Assembly (NCBI RefSeq): GCF_001693385.1
Contig: NZ_CP016428.1
Location: 6,510,001-6,574,000, forward strand
DNA from: Bradyrhizobium icense
Lineage (GTDB): Bacteria; Pseudomonadota; Alphaproteobacteria; Rhizobiales; Xanthobacteraceae
Direction of reading: 5' to 3'
Length of the DNA stretch: 64,000 nucleotides
The notes beneath the pieces were generated by a model that was given only the letters and a program-made list of their open reading frames with translations, searched no databases and had not been told where the DNA came from. Numbering within the stretch: the first letter of the stretch is position 1; every line of letters begins with the position of its first letter. Shown here piece after piece: positions 17,116 to 26,260 of this stretch. The position numbers and the translations under genes were made by a program.

Positions 17116-17590
17116 GACATCCGGGCGATCTTGCTCTGTGGCATGGGCGGTCTTTTTTTACGCGTGATCTTGTGCCGCTCGAAGAAGCGTCGGATCGTGC
17201 CATAACCAAAGGACAAGCCTTGTTTGCTCAAGCTATCACGCAATTCCTCGATGGTGATGTCGGGTGAGGCCTTGAGCAGAGCCACGATCGTCGCATGATG
17301 GGCATCAATCCGGTGGGACTTGCGATCGCCGCCCTGAGCTCTCGGCTGGGCATCGCCTTGCTCCCGCTCGCGCGTTCGCCAGCGGCTTACGCTCGCCGCG
17401 CTGACGCCAAATCGCTCAGCAGCCTGCCGGCCTGAAACGCCGCCTCCAATACAGGCCAGCACACGTTCGCGCAGATCCATCGACAGCGGTTTCGCCATGC
17501 CCGCCGGCCTCCAGTCCGGCGACCAGCTTGAATCACTAAAACGCTGATTTGTGAATCCCCGACGATTCAGTCAGATGGGCCAACGCTCTA
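16538..17590 (-). mobile_element. IS630-family insertion sequence with TA target duplication
   Basis: A complete element of about 1.05 kb. The ends match as imperfect inverted repeats: GAGCGTTAGCCTATCAGG at the left, and on the opposite strand at the right GAGCGTTGGCCCATCTGA. Each is flanked by TA (16538-16539 and 17589-17590), the target duplicated by IS630/Tc1-type transposases. It carries a two-frame transposase on the minus strand. Both ends and the DDE residues are intact, so it may still be active. Confidence 0.88.
17112..17498 (-). CDS. IS630 transposase, N-terminal frame (DNA-binding)
   Basis: 128 residues. MAKPLSMDLRERVLACIGGG and SGRQAAERFGVSAASVSRWR form the paired helix-turn-helix region that binds the element ends. 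A second helical domain (ELRDSLSKQGLSFGYGTIRR) follows. The frame ends at TGA just after the catalytic frame begins. An A7 run on the minus strand (T7 at 17153-17159) lies where a -1 slip would continue as KTAHATEQDRPDVL, the normal IS630 sequence, so this is the first part of a fused transposase rather than a separate protein. Confidence 0.9.
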   Translation of the reverse strand: MAKPLSMDLRERVLACIGGGVSGRQAAERFGVSAASVSRWRTREREQGDAQPRAQGGDRKSHRIDAHHATIVALLKASPDITIEELRDSLSKQGLSFGYGTIRRFFERHKITRKKRPPMPQSKIARMS

Positions 17591-17677
17591 GCCAACCTCG
17601 GACGGGATTGTGGGTCATGCTTCGGCACACATGGCGCAAGCTGGGCAGGCTCGGGTCCCCGGTCGCGGCCCCACTCC

Positions 17678-18619
17678 TCACCCGATCGGCTTCAGCCCGG
17701 CCTCGATCGCCGCCCTTCGCGGCTCCAGGAATGGCGGCAGCGCCAGCTTTTCGCCGAGTGTTTCCATCGGCTCATCCGTCGCAAAGCCCGGGCCGTCGGT
17801 GGCTATCTCGAACAGGATGCCGTTGGGCTCGCGGAAATAGAGGCTGCGGAAATAGAAGCGGTCGATCTCGCCGCTGTTGGGGACGCGGAGCTCGTTCAGC
17901 CGCTGCGCCCAGGCGTGGTACTGCGTCTCGTCAGGAGTACGGAACGCGACATGGTGCACGCCCCCGGCGCCTTGCCGCGCCACCTGAACATTCTTGTCCT
18001 CGAGCACATGCAACTCCGCGGCGGGGCCGCCCTCGCCCATCGCGAACACATGAACCTGCGCGCCGTGGGCGGCGTACTCGCGCACGCGGCGCATGTTCAT
18101 CACTTCGGTCAGCACGAAGGCGGTGCGCGACAGCTCCTGCACGGTCAGCACGATCGGACCGAGGCCGCGGATCTGGTGCTCTGATGGCACCGGGCTGCGC
18201 TCCCATGGCGAGGCCGCGCCCTTCCCGCCATCGTCGACCATCACCAGCCGCTGCCCCTCGCCGTCCTCGAACGGCAGCGTCAGCCGGCCGTCGACTTCGA
18301 TGATGTCGCCAGTGACGCCGCCGGCCTTCTTGAGGCGATCCCGCCAAAAGCCGAGGCTTTTCTCGCCCGCAACGCGCAGGCCGGTGCGCGAGATCGAATT
18401 GGTTCCGCGCCGTTCGGGGGCCGCGGGGAAATCGAAGAAGGTGAGATCGGTGCCGGGATTGGCTTTACCGTCGGCATAGAACAGGTGATAGGCGCTGACG
18501 TCGTCCTGGTTGACGGTCTTCTTGACCAGCCGCATGCCGAGCAGGCCGGTGTAAAAGGCCAAATTCTCCCGCGGCTTCGCGGAGATCGCGGTCAGGTGAT
18601 GAATTCCGCCTAGCTGCAT
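17678..18619 (-). CDS. Ring-cleaving dioxygenase of the VOC/glyoxalase fold
   Basis: 313 residues with two VOC modules. The first starts [20 protein letters not shown] with a metal-ligand His. The second has [20 protein letters not shown] and [16 protein letters not shown], giving the second His and the Glu. Such enzymes (MhqO/PcpA-like) are Fe(II) dioxygenases that open hydroquinone- or catechol-type rings, and some act in quinone stress. The length is normal for the two-module form. The ATG is at 18619. Neighbours give no pathway clue; the substrate is unknown. Confidence 0.82.
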   Translation of the reverse strand: MQLGGIHHLTAISAKPRENLAFYTGLLGMRLVKKTVNQDDVSAYHLFYADGKANPGTDLTFFDFPAAPERRGTNSISRTGLRVAGEKSLGFWRDRLKKAGGVTGDIIEVDGRLTLPFEDGEGQRLVMVDDGGKGAASPWERSPVPSEHQIRGLGPIVLTVQELSRTAFVLTEVMNMRRVREYAAHGAQVHVFAMGEGGPAAELHVLEDKNVQVARQGAGGVHHVAFRTPDETQYHAWAQRLNELRVPNSGEIDRFYFRSLYFREPNGILFEIATDGPGFATDEPMETLGEKLALPPFLEPRRAAIEAGLKPIG

Positions 18620-18692
18620 TGCGTTGTCCTTTTAGTCACATGGTGGGCGGGACCGTTTGGCCTCTTGCCGGATGATGTAGGATGTGGCCACC

Positions 18693-18769
18693 GTCATTGC
18701 GAGCGGAGCGAAGCAATCCATTGTTTCTTTATGCGGTGCCATGGATTGCTTCGCTCCGCTCGCAATGAC
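18693..18769. repeat. Long perfect palindrome of the GCGAGCGGAGCGAAGCAAT repeat family
   Basis: A 29-bp arm (18693-18721, starting GTCATTGCGAGC) and its exact reverse complement (18741-18769) enclose a 19-base loop. This sequence is a well-known dispersed intergenic palindrome in alphaproteobacteria. It lies between the dioxygenase start and the nucleotidase start, so it would form a strong hairpin in the leader of the latter if transcribed. Confidence 0.85.
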
Positions 18770-18805
18770 GTGGAAAAGTCAAGCTACCTGCTAAATATCC
18801 CTGCC

Positions 18806-20470
18806 ATGAGAATTCTCTTCCGTCCCATCCTTGCCTTGACGATCATGCTGGCGCTGGCCGCGCCATCCCGCGCGCAAACGCCAGCGCCGGTAGATTTGCG
18901 CATTCTCGCAATCAACGATTTTCACGGTTACCTTCGCCCGCCGCCGGGCGGGATCACGATCGCCGATCCCGAAGACAGGATGAAGAAGATCACCGTCGAG
19001 GCCGGCGGCGCCGAGCACATGGCGACCCTGGTGCGCCAGCTTCGCGACGGCCACACGAACTCGATCTTCGTCGCGGCCGGCGACCTGATCGGCGCCAGCC
19101 CGTTTCTATCGGCGATGTTTCATGACGAGCCGACGATCGAAGCGCTGTCGATGATGGGACTGGCGCTTTCCTCCGTAGGCAATCACGAGTTCGACGAGGG
19201 CAAGGACGAACTCCTGCGCATGCAGAATGGCGGCTGCCACCCGGTCGACAAATGCCGGGGACCGCACCCATTTACGGGCGCAAAATTTCGCTATCTCGCC
19301 GCCAGCACGTTCGAGAAGCGCAGTGGCAAGACGGTGTTTCCCGCCTATGACATCAGGGAGTTCGACGGCATCCCGGTCGCTTTTATCGGCCTGACCCTGA
19401 AGGGCACGCCGGGCCTCGTCTCGCCGCTCGGCGTCGCCGACCTCGAATTCCGCGACGAGGCGGACACCGTGAACACGCTGATCCCGGAACTGAAGGCGCG
19501 CGGCGTCGAGGCCATCGTCGTGCTGATCCACGAAGGCGGCCTGCCGACAGGCGACTACAATGAATGCCCTGGTATTTCCGGACCGATCGTCGACATCGTC
19601 AAAAAATTCGATCACGCGGTGGATGTCGTGGTCACCGGCCACACCCACCGGGCCTATGTCTGCGAGATCGACGGGCGGCTCGTCACCTCCGGCGACAAAT
19701 ACGGCACGCTCGTCACCGCGATCGATCTCAAGCTTGATCCCGTCACACGCGACGTCATCAGCGCCAAGGCCGGCAACAATATCGTCCGCACCGCAACGCT
19801 TGCGAAGGACGCCCAACAGACCGCGCTGATCGAATCGTACGACAGGCTGGCCGCGCCGATCGCCAACCGTCCGGCGGGTTCGGTGACGGCAACGCTGTCG
19901 CGCGTGCCCAACGCCGCCGGCGAAAGCTCGCTCGGCGACATTATCGCAGACGCGCAACTCGCCGCGACCAGCAGCGAGGCGAAAGGCGGCGCGGTCATCG
20001 CGTTCACTAATCCCGGCGGCGTGCGCGCCGACATAACGCGCAAGGAAGATGGCGCGGTGACCTATGGCGACGTGTTCGCCAGCCAGCCGTTCCGCAATCA
20101 ACTGGTCACGCTGACGCTCACGGGCAAGCAGATCAAGGACATGCTGGAGCAGCAATGGCTCGATCCGAAGCGCCCGCGGATCCTGCAGGTATCAAAGGGA
20201 TTTGCCTATGCGTGGGACGCCAGCCGGCCTGACGGCGAACGCGTGCTGCCTGAGCGGATGTCGCTGAACGGGCGACCGATCGATCCGGCCGCGAGCTATC
20301 GCGTCACCGTCAACAATTTCCTTTTCGTCGGCGGCGACGGATTTACCGTGCTTACGCAAGGAACCGCGCCGCAGGTCGGCATCTATGATGTCGACGCGCT
20401 GCACGCTTATTTTGCGGCGAACAGCCCGGTCAGCCCGACCGCCGCCGATCGCATTGTCAGGATCAACTGA
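18806..20470 (+). CDS. Periplasmic bifunctional UDP-sugar hydrolase/5'-nucleotidase
   Basis: 554 residues from ATG 18806, with a signal peptide MRILFRPILALTIMLALAAP cut after SRA. The metallophosphatase domain shows the ligand blocks LAINDFHGYL, SVGNHEFDEG and VVTGHTHRAYV. The C-terminal nucleotide-binding domain has AFTNPGGVRADI and NNFLFVGGDGFTVL. The enzyme releases phosphate and nucleoside from external nucleotides for salvage. The frame is open upstream through the palindromic repeat, but that extension is repeat-derived. Full length for the family. Confidence 0.92.
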   Translation: MRILFRPILALTIMLALAAPSRAQTPAPVDLRILAINDFHGYLRPPPGGITIADPEDRMKKITVEAGGAEHMATLVRQLRDGHTNSIFVAAGDLIGASPFLSAMFHDEPTIEALSMMGLALSSVGNHEFDEGKDELLRMQNGGCHPVDKCRGPHPFTGAKFRYLAASTFEKRSGKTVFPAYDIREFDGIPVAFIGLTLKGTPGLVSPLGVADLEFRDEADTVNTLIPELKARGVEAIVVLIHEGGLPTGDYNECPGISGPIVDIVKKFDHAVDVVVTGHTHRAYVCEIDGRLVTSGDKYGTLVTAIDLKLDPVTRDVISAKAGNNIVRTATLAKDAQQTALIESYDRLAAPIANRPAGSVTATLSRVPNAAGESSLGDIIADAQLAATSSEAKGGAVIAFTNPGGVRADITRKEDGAVTYGDVFASQPFRNQLVTLTLTGKQIKDMLEQQWLDPKRPRILQVSKGFAYAWDASRPDGERVLPERMSLNGRPIDPAASYRVTVNNFLFVGGDGFTVLTQGTAPQVGIYDVDALHAYFAANSPVSPTAADRIVRIN

Positions 20471-20559
20471 GCCGAAAGCCGTAGGCCTTTCCGAGCGGCC
20501 TCTAACCACCTAGATTAGCCGCTTCCTTACCGGCGCGTTCCATTACGCCAGGAATCAAC

Positions 20560-21486
20560 ATGACGCTGCTTTTGACCCATACCGCCTGTCTCGACCATGT
20601 CACGCCGCCGGGGCACCCCGAGCGCCCCGATCGGCTGCGCGCGGTCGCCGAGGCGCTGGGCGAAGAGCGCTTCAAGCCGCTCACGCGCGGCGAAGCGCCG
20701 GAAGGCAATCTCGATTCCGTCACGCTGTGCCATGGCGAGCATTATATCGGCGAACTCCGCCACATCGCGCCCCAGAGCGGCATGATCTACATCGACGGCG
20801 ATACTTCGATGTCACCGGGCACCTGGGAGGCGGTGATGCGCGGCGTCGGAGGCGCGGTGGCGGCAACCGACGCTGTGATGTCCGGCGCCCACCAGAACGC
20901 TTTCGTCGCGGTGCGCCCGCCCGGCCATCATGCCGAGGTCTCGAAGCCGATGGGCTTCTGCTTCTTCGACAATGTCGCCATTGCCGCACGTCACGCCCAG
21001 CGCAAATACGGCATCGGCCGCGCCGCGATCGTCGATTTCGACGTCCATCACGGCAACGGCACGCAGGACATTTTCTGGCACGATCCGACCGTCATGTATT
21101 GCTCGACGCACCAGATGCCGCTGTTTCCGGGCACCGGGGCCAGCGGCGAGCGCGGCGAGCATGACACCATCGTCAACGCACCGCTGGCTTCCGAGGACGG
21201 CAGCGCAAAATTCCGCGCCGCGTTCGAAAACCTGATCCTGCCGCAATTGCAGAAGTTCTCGCCGGAACTGATCATCATCTCCGCCGGCTTCGACGCGCAT
21301 TACCGCGACCCCCTCGCCTCGATCAACCTGGAGGCGGACGATTTCGGCTGGGTCACCCGCAGGCTGATGGATGTGGCGGACAGCAGCGCCGGTGGGCGGG
21401 TTGTCTCGGTGCTGGAGGGCGGCTACGACCTGCAGGGGCTGAAAGAATCGGTGGCGGCGCATGTCACCGCGCTGATAGGCGCGTAA
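20560..21486 (+). CDS. HDAC-family deacetylase (acetylpolyamine amidohydrolase-like)
   Basis: 308 residues of the arginase/deacetylase fold. Visible active-site blocks: RPPGHHAEVSKPMGFCFFDN (tandem His), IVDFDVHHGNGTQDIF (zinc Asp and His) and ISAGFDAHYRDPL (second zinc Asp), and LEGGYDLQGL near the end. Bacterial members remove acetyl groups from polyamines or other small amines, or rarely from proteins. It starts at ATG 20560. It is followed on the same strand by xseB after 130 bases, a pairing familiar from rhizobial chromosomes. Confidence 0.93.
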   Translation: MTLLLTHTACLDHVTPPGHPERPDRLRAVAEALGEERFKPLTRGEAPEGNLDSVTLCHGEHYIGELRHIAPQSGMIYIDGDTSMSPGTWEAVMRGVGGAVAATDAVMSGAHQNAFVAVRPPGHHAEVSKPMGFCFFDNVAIAARHAQRKYGIGRAAIVDFDVHHGNGTQDIFWHDPTVMYCSTHQMPLFPGTGASGERGEHDTIVNAPLASEDGSAKFRAAFENLILPQLQKFSPELIIISAGFDAHYRDPLASINLEADDFGWVTRRLMDVADSSAGGRVVSVLEGGYDLQGLKESVAAHVTALIGA

Positions 21487-21616
21487 ATCCCTGCCACAAT
21501 AGACCCTCAAAAGCCTCTGTTTTGACGCGTTTTCTTCACGCGAGCCGGTACCCACGTCGCTCGAAAACGTTATAGTTTGATTCCGCGCCTCGATGGCGCG
21601 CATTCGGGAACTAGAT

Positions 21617-21868
21617 ATGGCCGAAAATACCCAGGTGGACGTCAAAAAACTCTCCTTCGAGCGGGCGATCGAGGAGCTTGAATCGATCGTGAAGCGGCTC
21701 GAGGACGGCAAGGTGCCGCTGGAGGAATCGGTCGCGATCTACGAACGCGGCGAGGCGCTGAAGCGCCGCTGCGAAGAATTGCTGCGGCAGGCGGAGGCCC
21801 GCGTCGACAAGATCACGACCGACGCGAGCGGCCAGGTCACGGGGACCGAGCCGCTCGACGTCCAGTAA
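21617..21868 (+). CDS. xseB: Exodeoxyribonuclease VII small subunit
   Basis: 83 residues from ATG 21617. The core KKLSFERAIEELESIVKRLE and VPLEESVAIYERGEALKRRC is the helical-hairpin signature of XseB, which coats the XseA catalytic subunit in degradation of single-stranded DNA. Homologues begin at this Met, so the in-frame upstream Met at 21593 is not used. xseA is not in the window. Confidence 0.95.
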   Translation: MAENTQVDVKKLSFERAIEELESIVKRLEDGKVPLEESVAIYERGEALKRRCEELLRQAEARVDKITTDASGQVTGTEPLDVQ

Positions 21869-21873
21869 ATCCG

Positions 21874-21920
21874 CCGTCCGGTATTCGGGGTTCGGCGCAA
21901 CAATCGGGAATACCGGACGG
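21874..21920. repeat. 13-bp inverted repeat downstream of xseB
   Basis: CCGTCCGGTATTC (21874-21886) and GAATACCGGACGG (21908-21920) are exact complements around a 21-base loop. The hairpin starts 6 bases after the xseB stop and has no U-tract, so it may protect the transcript end or be an intergenic repeat rather than a classical terminator. Confidence 0.6.
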
Positions 21921-22014
21921 ATTCGCCCTCCCCGCTGTGGGAGGCGGGCCAGCCGAATTAGTTCTTTGCCCTCCGCCCGGCCTGATATAGTCCGCCGACA
22001 CTTGGGGACAGTAC

Positions 22015-23313
22015 GTGCGCGTCCAGCACCGCCATATCATCTATATTCAGGGCTATGATCCGCGCGGGCTGGCGCAATATTACCGCATGTTCCGGACCGA
22101 GCTGCGCAAGTTCAGCCGGCTTTACCAGCTCCAGGCCACCATCAGCCGGCCAAAGGTCGCGTCCGACGACGAGATCGCGTCCTGGACCATCGATACCAAG
22201 GCGGAGGACTGGCAGACCCGCACGTCTTACGACTTCCTCCGGTTCGAGGATTTCATCCAGCAGGACCTGGCGTCGCCGATCTGGCGCACGGTGCTCAGCG
22301 CAGTCTGGATCTACTGGCGCCTCGTCTTTGCCGGCACCATCGCCCGGTTCGGCAAGGCGAACTGGCGGTTCGCTACCTTCATCACCTACCCGCATTTGCT
22401 GCTGCTGCTCGAGGCCGCGTGTGCCGCGGCCATCGCCTTCGTGTTCGAAAAAGGCCTAAGCGCCATCGGCATTCCCGACGCATTCAGCATCGCTACCGCC
22501 GCCGCCATCTTCGTGGCGCTGCTCGGGGCCGTGCTGAAATACACCGAGAACGCCACCTACGTGCTCTATCTCCTGTCCGACACGATCTGGACCTGGGAGT
22601 TCTCGCACCGCGAACGCCCGGAATGGGATCAGCGCATCGACCGTTTTGCGCGGCATCTGGTCAATGTCGCCAGGAGCACCGACGCCGACGAGATCGTCAT
22701 CGTCGGCCATAGTTCCGGATCGTTCCTGTCGACGGAAATGCTGGCGCGCGCGCTCAAGCACGATCCCGCGCTCGGCCGCCACGGGCCGCGGATCGTGCTG
22801 CTGACGATCGGCGGCAATTTCCCGATCGTGGGCTATCACGCCGTATCGAAAGAATTTCGCGACCATCTGCGGATGCTGGCGGTCGAGCCGTCGATCGACT
22901 GGATCGACTGTCAGGCCCGCAAGGACGTGATGAATTTCTACCAGTTCGATCCGATCGCGGGCCACGGCATCGATGTCGGAGCCCTCAGGCGCAATCCGAA
23001 GATCGTGCCGGTTCGCTTCCGTGACATCATACGGCCCGAGCACTACGAGAAATTCCGCTGGCAGTTCTTCCGCGTGCATTTCCAGTTCGTGATGGCCAAC
23101 GAACTGCCCAACGCCTACGACTTCTTCATGATCGTCTGCGGACCGGTCCCTCTCAGCGCGCGCATGACCGTCCCCGACGCCGCGCTTGACGTCGCCACCG
23201 GCGATTCCGGGGCGCGGGATCGGGCCTGGAAGAGGATCGAAGCGGCCACCGCCGCGGCCACACGTGAGGCCGATTTGAGCAAAGTGGAACCATCCGCCCG
23301 CCGCAGCGGTTGA
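22015..23313 (+). CDS. Membrane-inserted alpha/beta-hydrolase-like protein
   Basis: 432 residues from GTG 22015. The start HIIYIQGYDPRGLAQYYRMF resembles the first strand and oxyanion turn of a hydrolase. Two hydrophobic segments follow at about residues 120-143 and 154-174. The nucleophile elbow EIVIVGHSSGSFLSTEML lies near residue 235. I cannot name the catalytic acid and His with certainty. Length and the membrane insert are unusual for esterases; the family appears to be a conserved alphaproteobacterial one of unknown substrate. It stands alone between xseB and dxs. Confidence 0.75.
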   Translation: MRVQHRHIIYIQGYDPRGLAQYYRMFRTELRKFSRLYQLQATISRPKVASDDEIASWTIDTKAEDWQTRTSYDFLRFEDFIQQDLASPIWRTVLSAVWIYWRLVFAGTIARFGKANWRFATFITYPHLLLLLEAACAAAIAFVFEKGLSAIGIPDAFSIATAAAIFVALLGAVLKYTENATYVLYLLSDTIWTWEFSHRERPEWDQRIDRFARHLVNVARSTDADEIVIVGHSSGSFLSTEMLARALKHDPALGRHGPRIVLLTIGGNFPIVGYHAVSKEFRDHLRMLAVEPSIDWIDCQARKDVMNFYQFDPIAGHGIDVGALRRNPKIVPVRFRDIIRPEHYEKFRWQFFRVHFQFVMANELPNAYDFFMIVCGPVPLSARMTVPDAALDVATGDSGARDRAWKRIEAATAAATREADLSKVEPSARRSG

Positions 23314-23638
23314 AAATCGAGGCTTTTTGCCTCAGCACCCGGAACCGAATCGGCTCTCCGGGTTGGCTTTGGCGGCGGCTTTGGTGTAAAGCTTGCGGTT
23401 CTATGGGCTGTGGAGAGCAGTCTGCGGCTGACTTCGGGCGGCGGCAAGCACCTCAAATAGCTAAAGAAACTGAACCGGGAAGGGTTCCGAGCGACTAAGT
23501 GATGCATATCACATGGTTTAAACCGGAGTGCATCTAGGCTTTCAAATCAGGTACCGGCCTGCCCGGTTGGCAGGTGGGTCTGGATTTTCGCGGCGCGGTT
23601 AACGCGCTTCCCGTCTCGCGTCGGGCCTTCATCCCGAC
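23314..23638. other. Leader region of dxs
   Basis: About 325 bases without a gene. It contains a small GAGGC-TTTTT-GCCTC hairpin near 23322, just after the hydrolase stop, and the CRP/FNR-like palindrome listed separately. No riboswitch-like fold is recognised. Confidence 0.5.
23499..23512. promoter_or_regulatory. CRP/FNR-superfamily-like site upstream of dxs
   Basis: GTGATGCATATCAC has the GTGA-N6-TCAC half-sites of CRP/FNR-type operators and is flanked by A on both sides. It lies about 130 bases before the dxs start. Binding is inferred from pattern only. Confidence 0.35.
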
Positions 23639-25585
23639 ATGCAAAATTGGAATATCGCTGTGACCACATTTAGTAAAACGCCGCTTCTCGATACCATCCG
23701 CACGCCCGAGGATCTTCGCAAGCTCAAGATCGAGCAGGTGCGGCAGGTCGCGGACGAACTCCGCCAGGAAACCATTGACGCCGTTTCGGTGACCGGAGGC
23801 CACTTCGGCGCCGGCCTCGGCGTCGTGGAACTGACCACTGCGATCCACTACATCTTCGACACGCCGCGCGACCGCCTGATCTGGGACGTCGGCCACCAGG
23901 CCTACCCGCACAAGATCCTGACCGGCCGCCGCGACCGCATCCGCACGCTGCGCACCGGCGGCGGTCTCTCCGGCTTCACCAAGCGCACCGAGAGCGACTA
24001 CGATCCGTTCGGCGCCGCGCACTCCTCGACCTCGATCTCCGCCGGCCTCGGTATGGCCGTGGCGCGCGACCTCTCCGGCGGCAAGAACAACGTGATCGCC
24101 GTGATCGGCGACGGCGCGATGTCGGCCGGCATGGCTTACGAGGCCATGAACAACGCAGGCGCGATGAACTCGCGGCTGATCGTCATCCTCAACGACAACG
24201 ACATGTCGATTGCGCCGCCGGTCGGCGCGATGAGCGCCTATCTCTCCCGCCTCTACTCCGGCAAGACTTACCGCACGCTGCGCGACGCGGCCAAACAGAT
24301 CAACAAGCGTCTGCCGAAAATCCTCGCCAACCGCGCCAACCGCGTCGAGGAATATTCCCGCGGCTTCATGATGGACGGCGGCACGCTGTTCGAGGAACTA
24401 GGCTTCTATTACGTCGGCCCGATCGATGGCCATAACCTCGACCATCTGCTGCCCGTCCTGAAGAACGTCCGCGACATGGAAACCGGCCCGATCCTGGTTC
24501 ATGTCGTGACGCAAAAGGGCAAGGGCTACGGCCCGGCCGAGGCCTCCGCCGACAAATATCACGCCGTGGTCAAGTTCGACGTCGCCACCGGCGCGCAGGC
24601 CAAGGCCAAGCCGAATGCACCGGCCTACCAGAACGTGTTCGGCCAGAGCCTCGTCAAGGAAGCGGAGAAGGACGACAAGATCGTCGCTATCACCGCGGCG
24701 ATGCCGTCGGGCACCGGCGTCGACATCTTCAACAAGTCATTCCCGGAGCGCACCTTCGATGTCGGCATTGCCGAACAGCATGCGGTGACGTTTGCCGCGG
24801 GGCTTGCCACCGAAGGCTACAAGCCATTCTGCGCGATCTACTCGACCTTCCTGCAGCGAGGCTATGACCAGGTGGTCCATGACGTTGCGATCCAGAGCCT
24901 GCCGGTACGTTTTGCGATCGACCGCGCCGGCCTGGTCGGCGCCGACGGCGCCACCCATGCCGGTTCGTTCGACAACGCCTATCTCGGCTGCCTGCCGAAC
25001 TTCGTCATCATGGCCGCGTCCGACGAAGCCGAGCTGGTGCACATGGTCGCCACGCAAGTCGCGATCAACGACCGCCCGAGCGCGGTGCGTTATCCGCGCG
25101 GCGAAGGCCGCGGCGTCGAAATGCCGGAAGTCGGCATTCCCCTCGAGATCGGCAAGGGCCGCATCCTTCGCCAGGGCAGCAAGGTCGCCCTGCTCTCGTT
25201 CGGCACGCGAATGGCCGAATGCGAAAAGGCTGCGGACGAACTCGCCGCCCACGGCCTCTCCACCACCATCGCCGACGCCCGCTTCATGAAGCCGCTCGAC
25301 GTCGACATGGTGCTGAAGCTGGCGCGTGACCACGAAGTGCTGCTCACCATCGAGGAAGGCTCGATCGGCGGCTTCGGTTCGCACGTCATGCAGACGCTGG
25401 CCGAGCACGGCATGCTCGACGGCGGCTTGCGCATGCGCGCGATGATCCTGCCCGACGAGTTCATCGACCACGATTCGCCGAACGCGATGTATGCCCATGC
25501 CGGCCTCGACGCCAAGGGCATCGTTGCCAAGGTGTTCGACGCGCTCGGCAAGGACTACAAGACCGAGACCGTCAAGCTCGCCTGA
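23639..25585 (+). CDS. dxs: 1-deoxy-D-xylulose-5-phosphate synthase
   Basis: Condenses pyruvate and glyceraldehyde 3-phosphate, the first step of the MEP isoprenoid pathway. The 648-residue frame starts at ATG 23639; a GTG at 23660 ([13 protein letters not shown]) gives the 641-residue form usual in homologues and may be the true start. Visible are [31 protein letters not shown], the thiamine diphosphate motif [18 protein letters not shown] ending at VILNDND, and the transketolase middle domain [18 protein letters not shown]. Full length and intact. Confidence 0.97.
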   Translation: MQNWNIAVTTFSKTPLLDTIRTPEDLRKLKIEQVRQVADELRQETIDAVSVTGGHFGAGLGVVELTTAIHYIFDTPRDRLIWDVGHQAYPHKILTGRRDRIRTLRTGGGLSGFTKRTESDYDPFGAAHSSTSISAGLGMAVARDLSGGKNNVIAVIGDGAMSAGMAYEAMNNAGAMNSRLIVILNDNDMSIAPPVGAMSAYLSRLYSGKTYRTLRDAAKQINKRLPKILANRANRVEEYSRGFMMDGGTLFEELGFYYVGPIDGHNLDHLLPVLKNVRDMETGPILVHVVTQKGKGYGPAEASADKYHAVVKFDVATGAQAKAKPNAPAYQNVFGQSLVKEAEKDDKIVAITAAMPSGTGVDIFNKSFPERTFDVGIAEQHAVTFAAGLATEGYKPFCAIYSTFLQRGYDQVVHDVAIQSLPVRFAIDRAGLVGADGATHAGSFDNAYLGCLPNFVIMAASDEAELVHMVATQVAINDRPSAVRYPRGEGRGVEMPEVGIPLEIGKGRILRQGSKVALLSFGTRMAECEKAADELAAHGLSTTIADARFMKPLDVDMVLKLARDHEVLLTIEEGSIGGFGSHVMQTLAEHGMLDGGLRMRAMILPDEFIDHDSPNAMYAHAGLDAKGIVAKVFDALGKDYKTETVKLA

Positions 25586-25599
25586 GGGCAAATCTTGTG

Positions 25600-25695
25600 T
25601 CATTCCGGGGCGGAGCGAAGCGACGAACCCGGAATCCAAACCACGATCCAGAGTATGGATTCCGGGCTCGCGCCAAGAGGCGCGCCCCGGAATGA
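25600..25695. repeat. REP-like palindrome (TCATTCCGGGG family) whose right end holds a start codon
   Basis: It begins TCATTCCGGGGCGGAGCGAA and ends GCGCGCCCCGGAATGA, with an inner GGAATCC/GGATTCC pair. Related copies occur at 50.1, 51.2 and 52.6 kb. The final GGAATGA contains the ATG of the next gene at 25692. Confidence 0.85.
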
Positions 25696-26258
25696 CGAAG
25701 ATTTATCTCGCAGGCCCCGACGTCTTCCTTCCCGATGCCATTGAGATCGGGCGCCGCAAAGCCGCAATCTGTGCCCGCCATGGCCTGATCGGTCTCTATC
25801 CGCTTGACAACGCGGTCGACCTGGCCGCTGCCCACGCCTCGCTAGCGATCTTCAAGGGCAACGAAGCAATGATGGATGCGGCGGACGCGATCATTGCCAA
25901 TCTTACGCCGTTTCGTGGCCCCAGTGCCGACGCCGGCACGGTCTATGAACTCGGCTACATGGCCGGCCGTGGCAAGCTCTGCCTGGCCTACAGCAACGAC
26001 CCCGCGGTCTATGTTGAGCGCGTAAAGCGGAACTACGACGTGACCAAATCCGCCACCGGCCATCTGATCGACCGCGACGGGCTGACGGTGGAAGATTTCG
26101 GCCTGCCCGACAATCTCATGATGATCCACACGCTCGATCTGCATGGTGCTAGACTGGTGACGCCGCGGCAGCGGCCGCAAGATATCTGGCACGATCTCAC
26201 CTCGTTCGAGGCCTGCGTCGCTCTGGCGGCGGATCGCGCCACCGGCAAATCGGACTGA
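25692..26258 (+). CDS. Nucleoside 2-deoxyribosyltransferase
   Basis: 188 residues. The start MTKIYLAGPDVFLPDAIEIG and the block SADAGTVYELGYMAGRGK (likely nucleophile Glu in the PSADAGTVYE region) identify the family, which swaps or hydrolyses the base of deoxynucleosides. IIANLTPFRGPS is the usual preceding strand. The ATG at 25692 lies in the right end of a palindromic repeat. No later in-frame start is possible because the first strand begins at once. It sits between dxs and tlyA, ending 2 bases before tlyA. Confidence 0.9.
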   Translation: MTKIYLAGPDVFLPDAIEIGRRKAAICARHGLIGLYPLDNAVDLAAAHASLAIFKGNEAMMDAADAIIANLTPFRGPSADAGTVYELGYMAGRGKLCLAYSNDPAVYVERVKRNYDVTKSATGHLIDRDGLTVEDFGLPDNLMMIHTLDLHGARLVTPRQRPQDIWHDLTSFEACVALAADRATGKSD

Positions 26259-26260
26259 AC

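Noticed and set aside
12700..17590. Prophage
   Set aside because: ImmA/IrrE and beta-family genes occur in phages, but there is no integrase, structural or lysis gene and no attachment-site pair.
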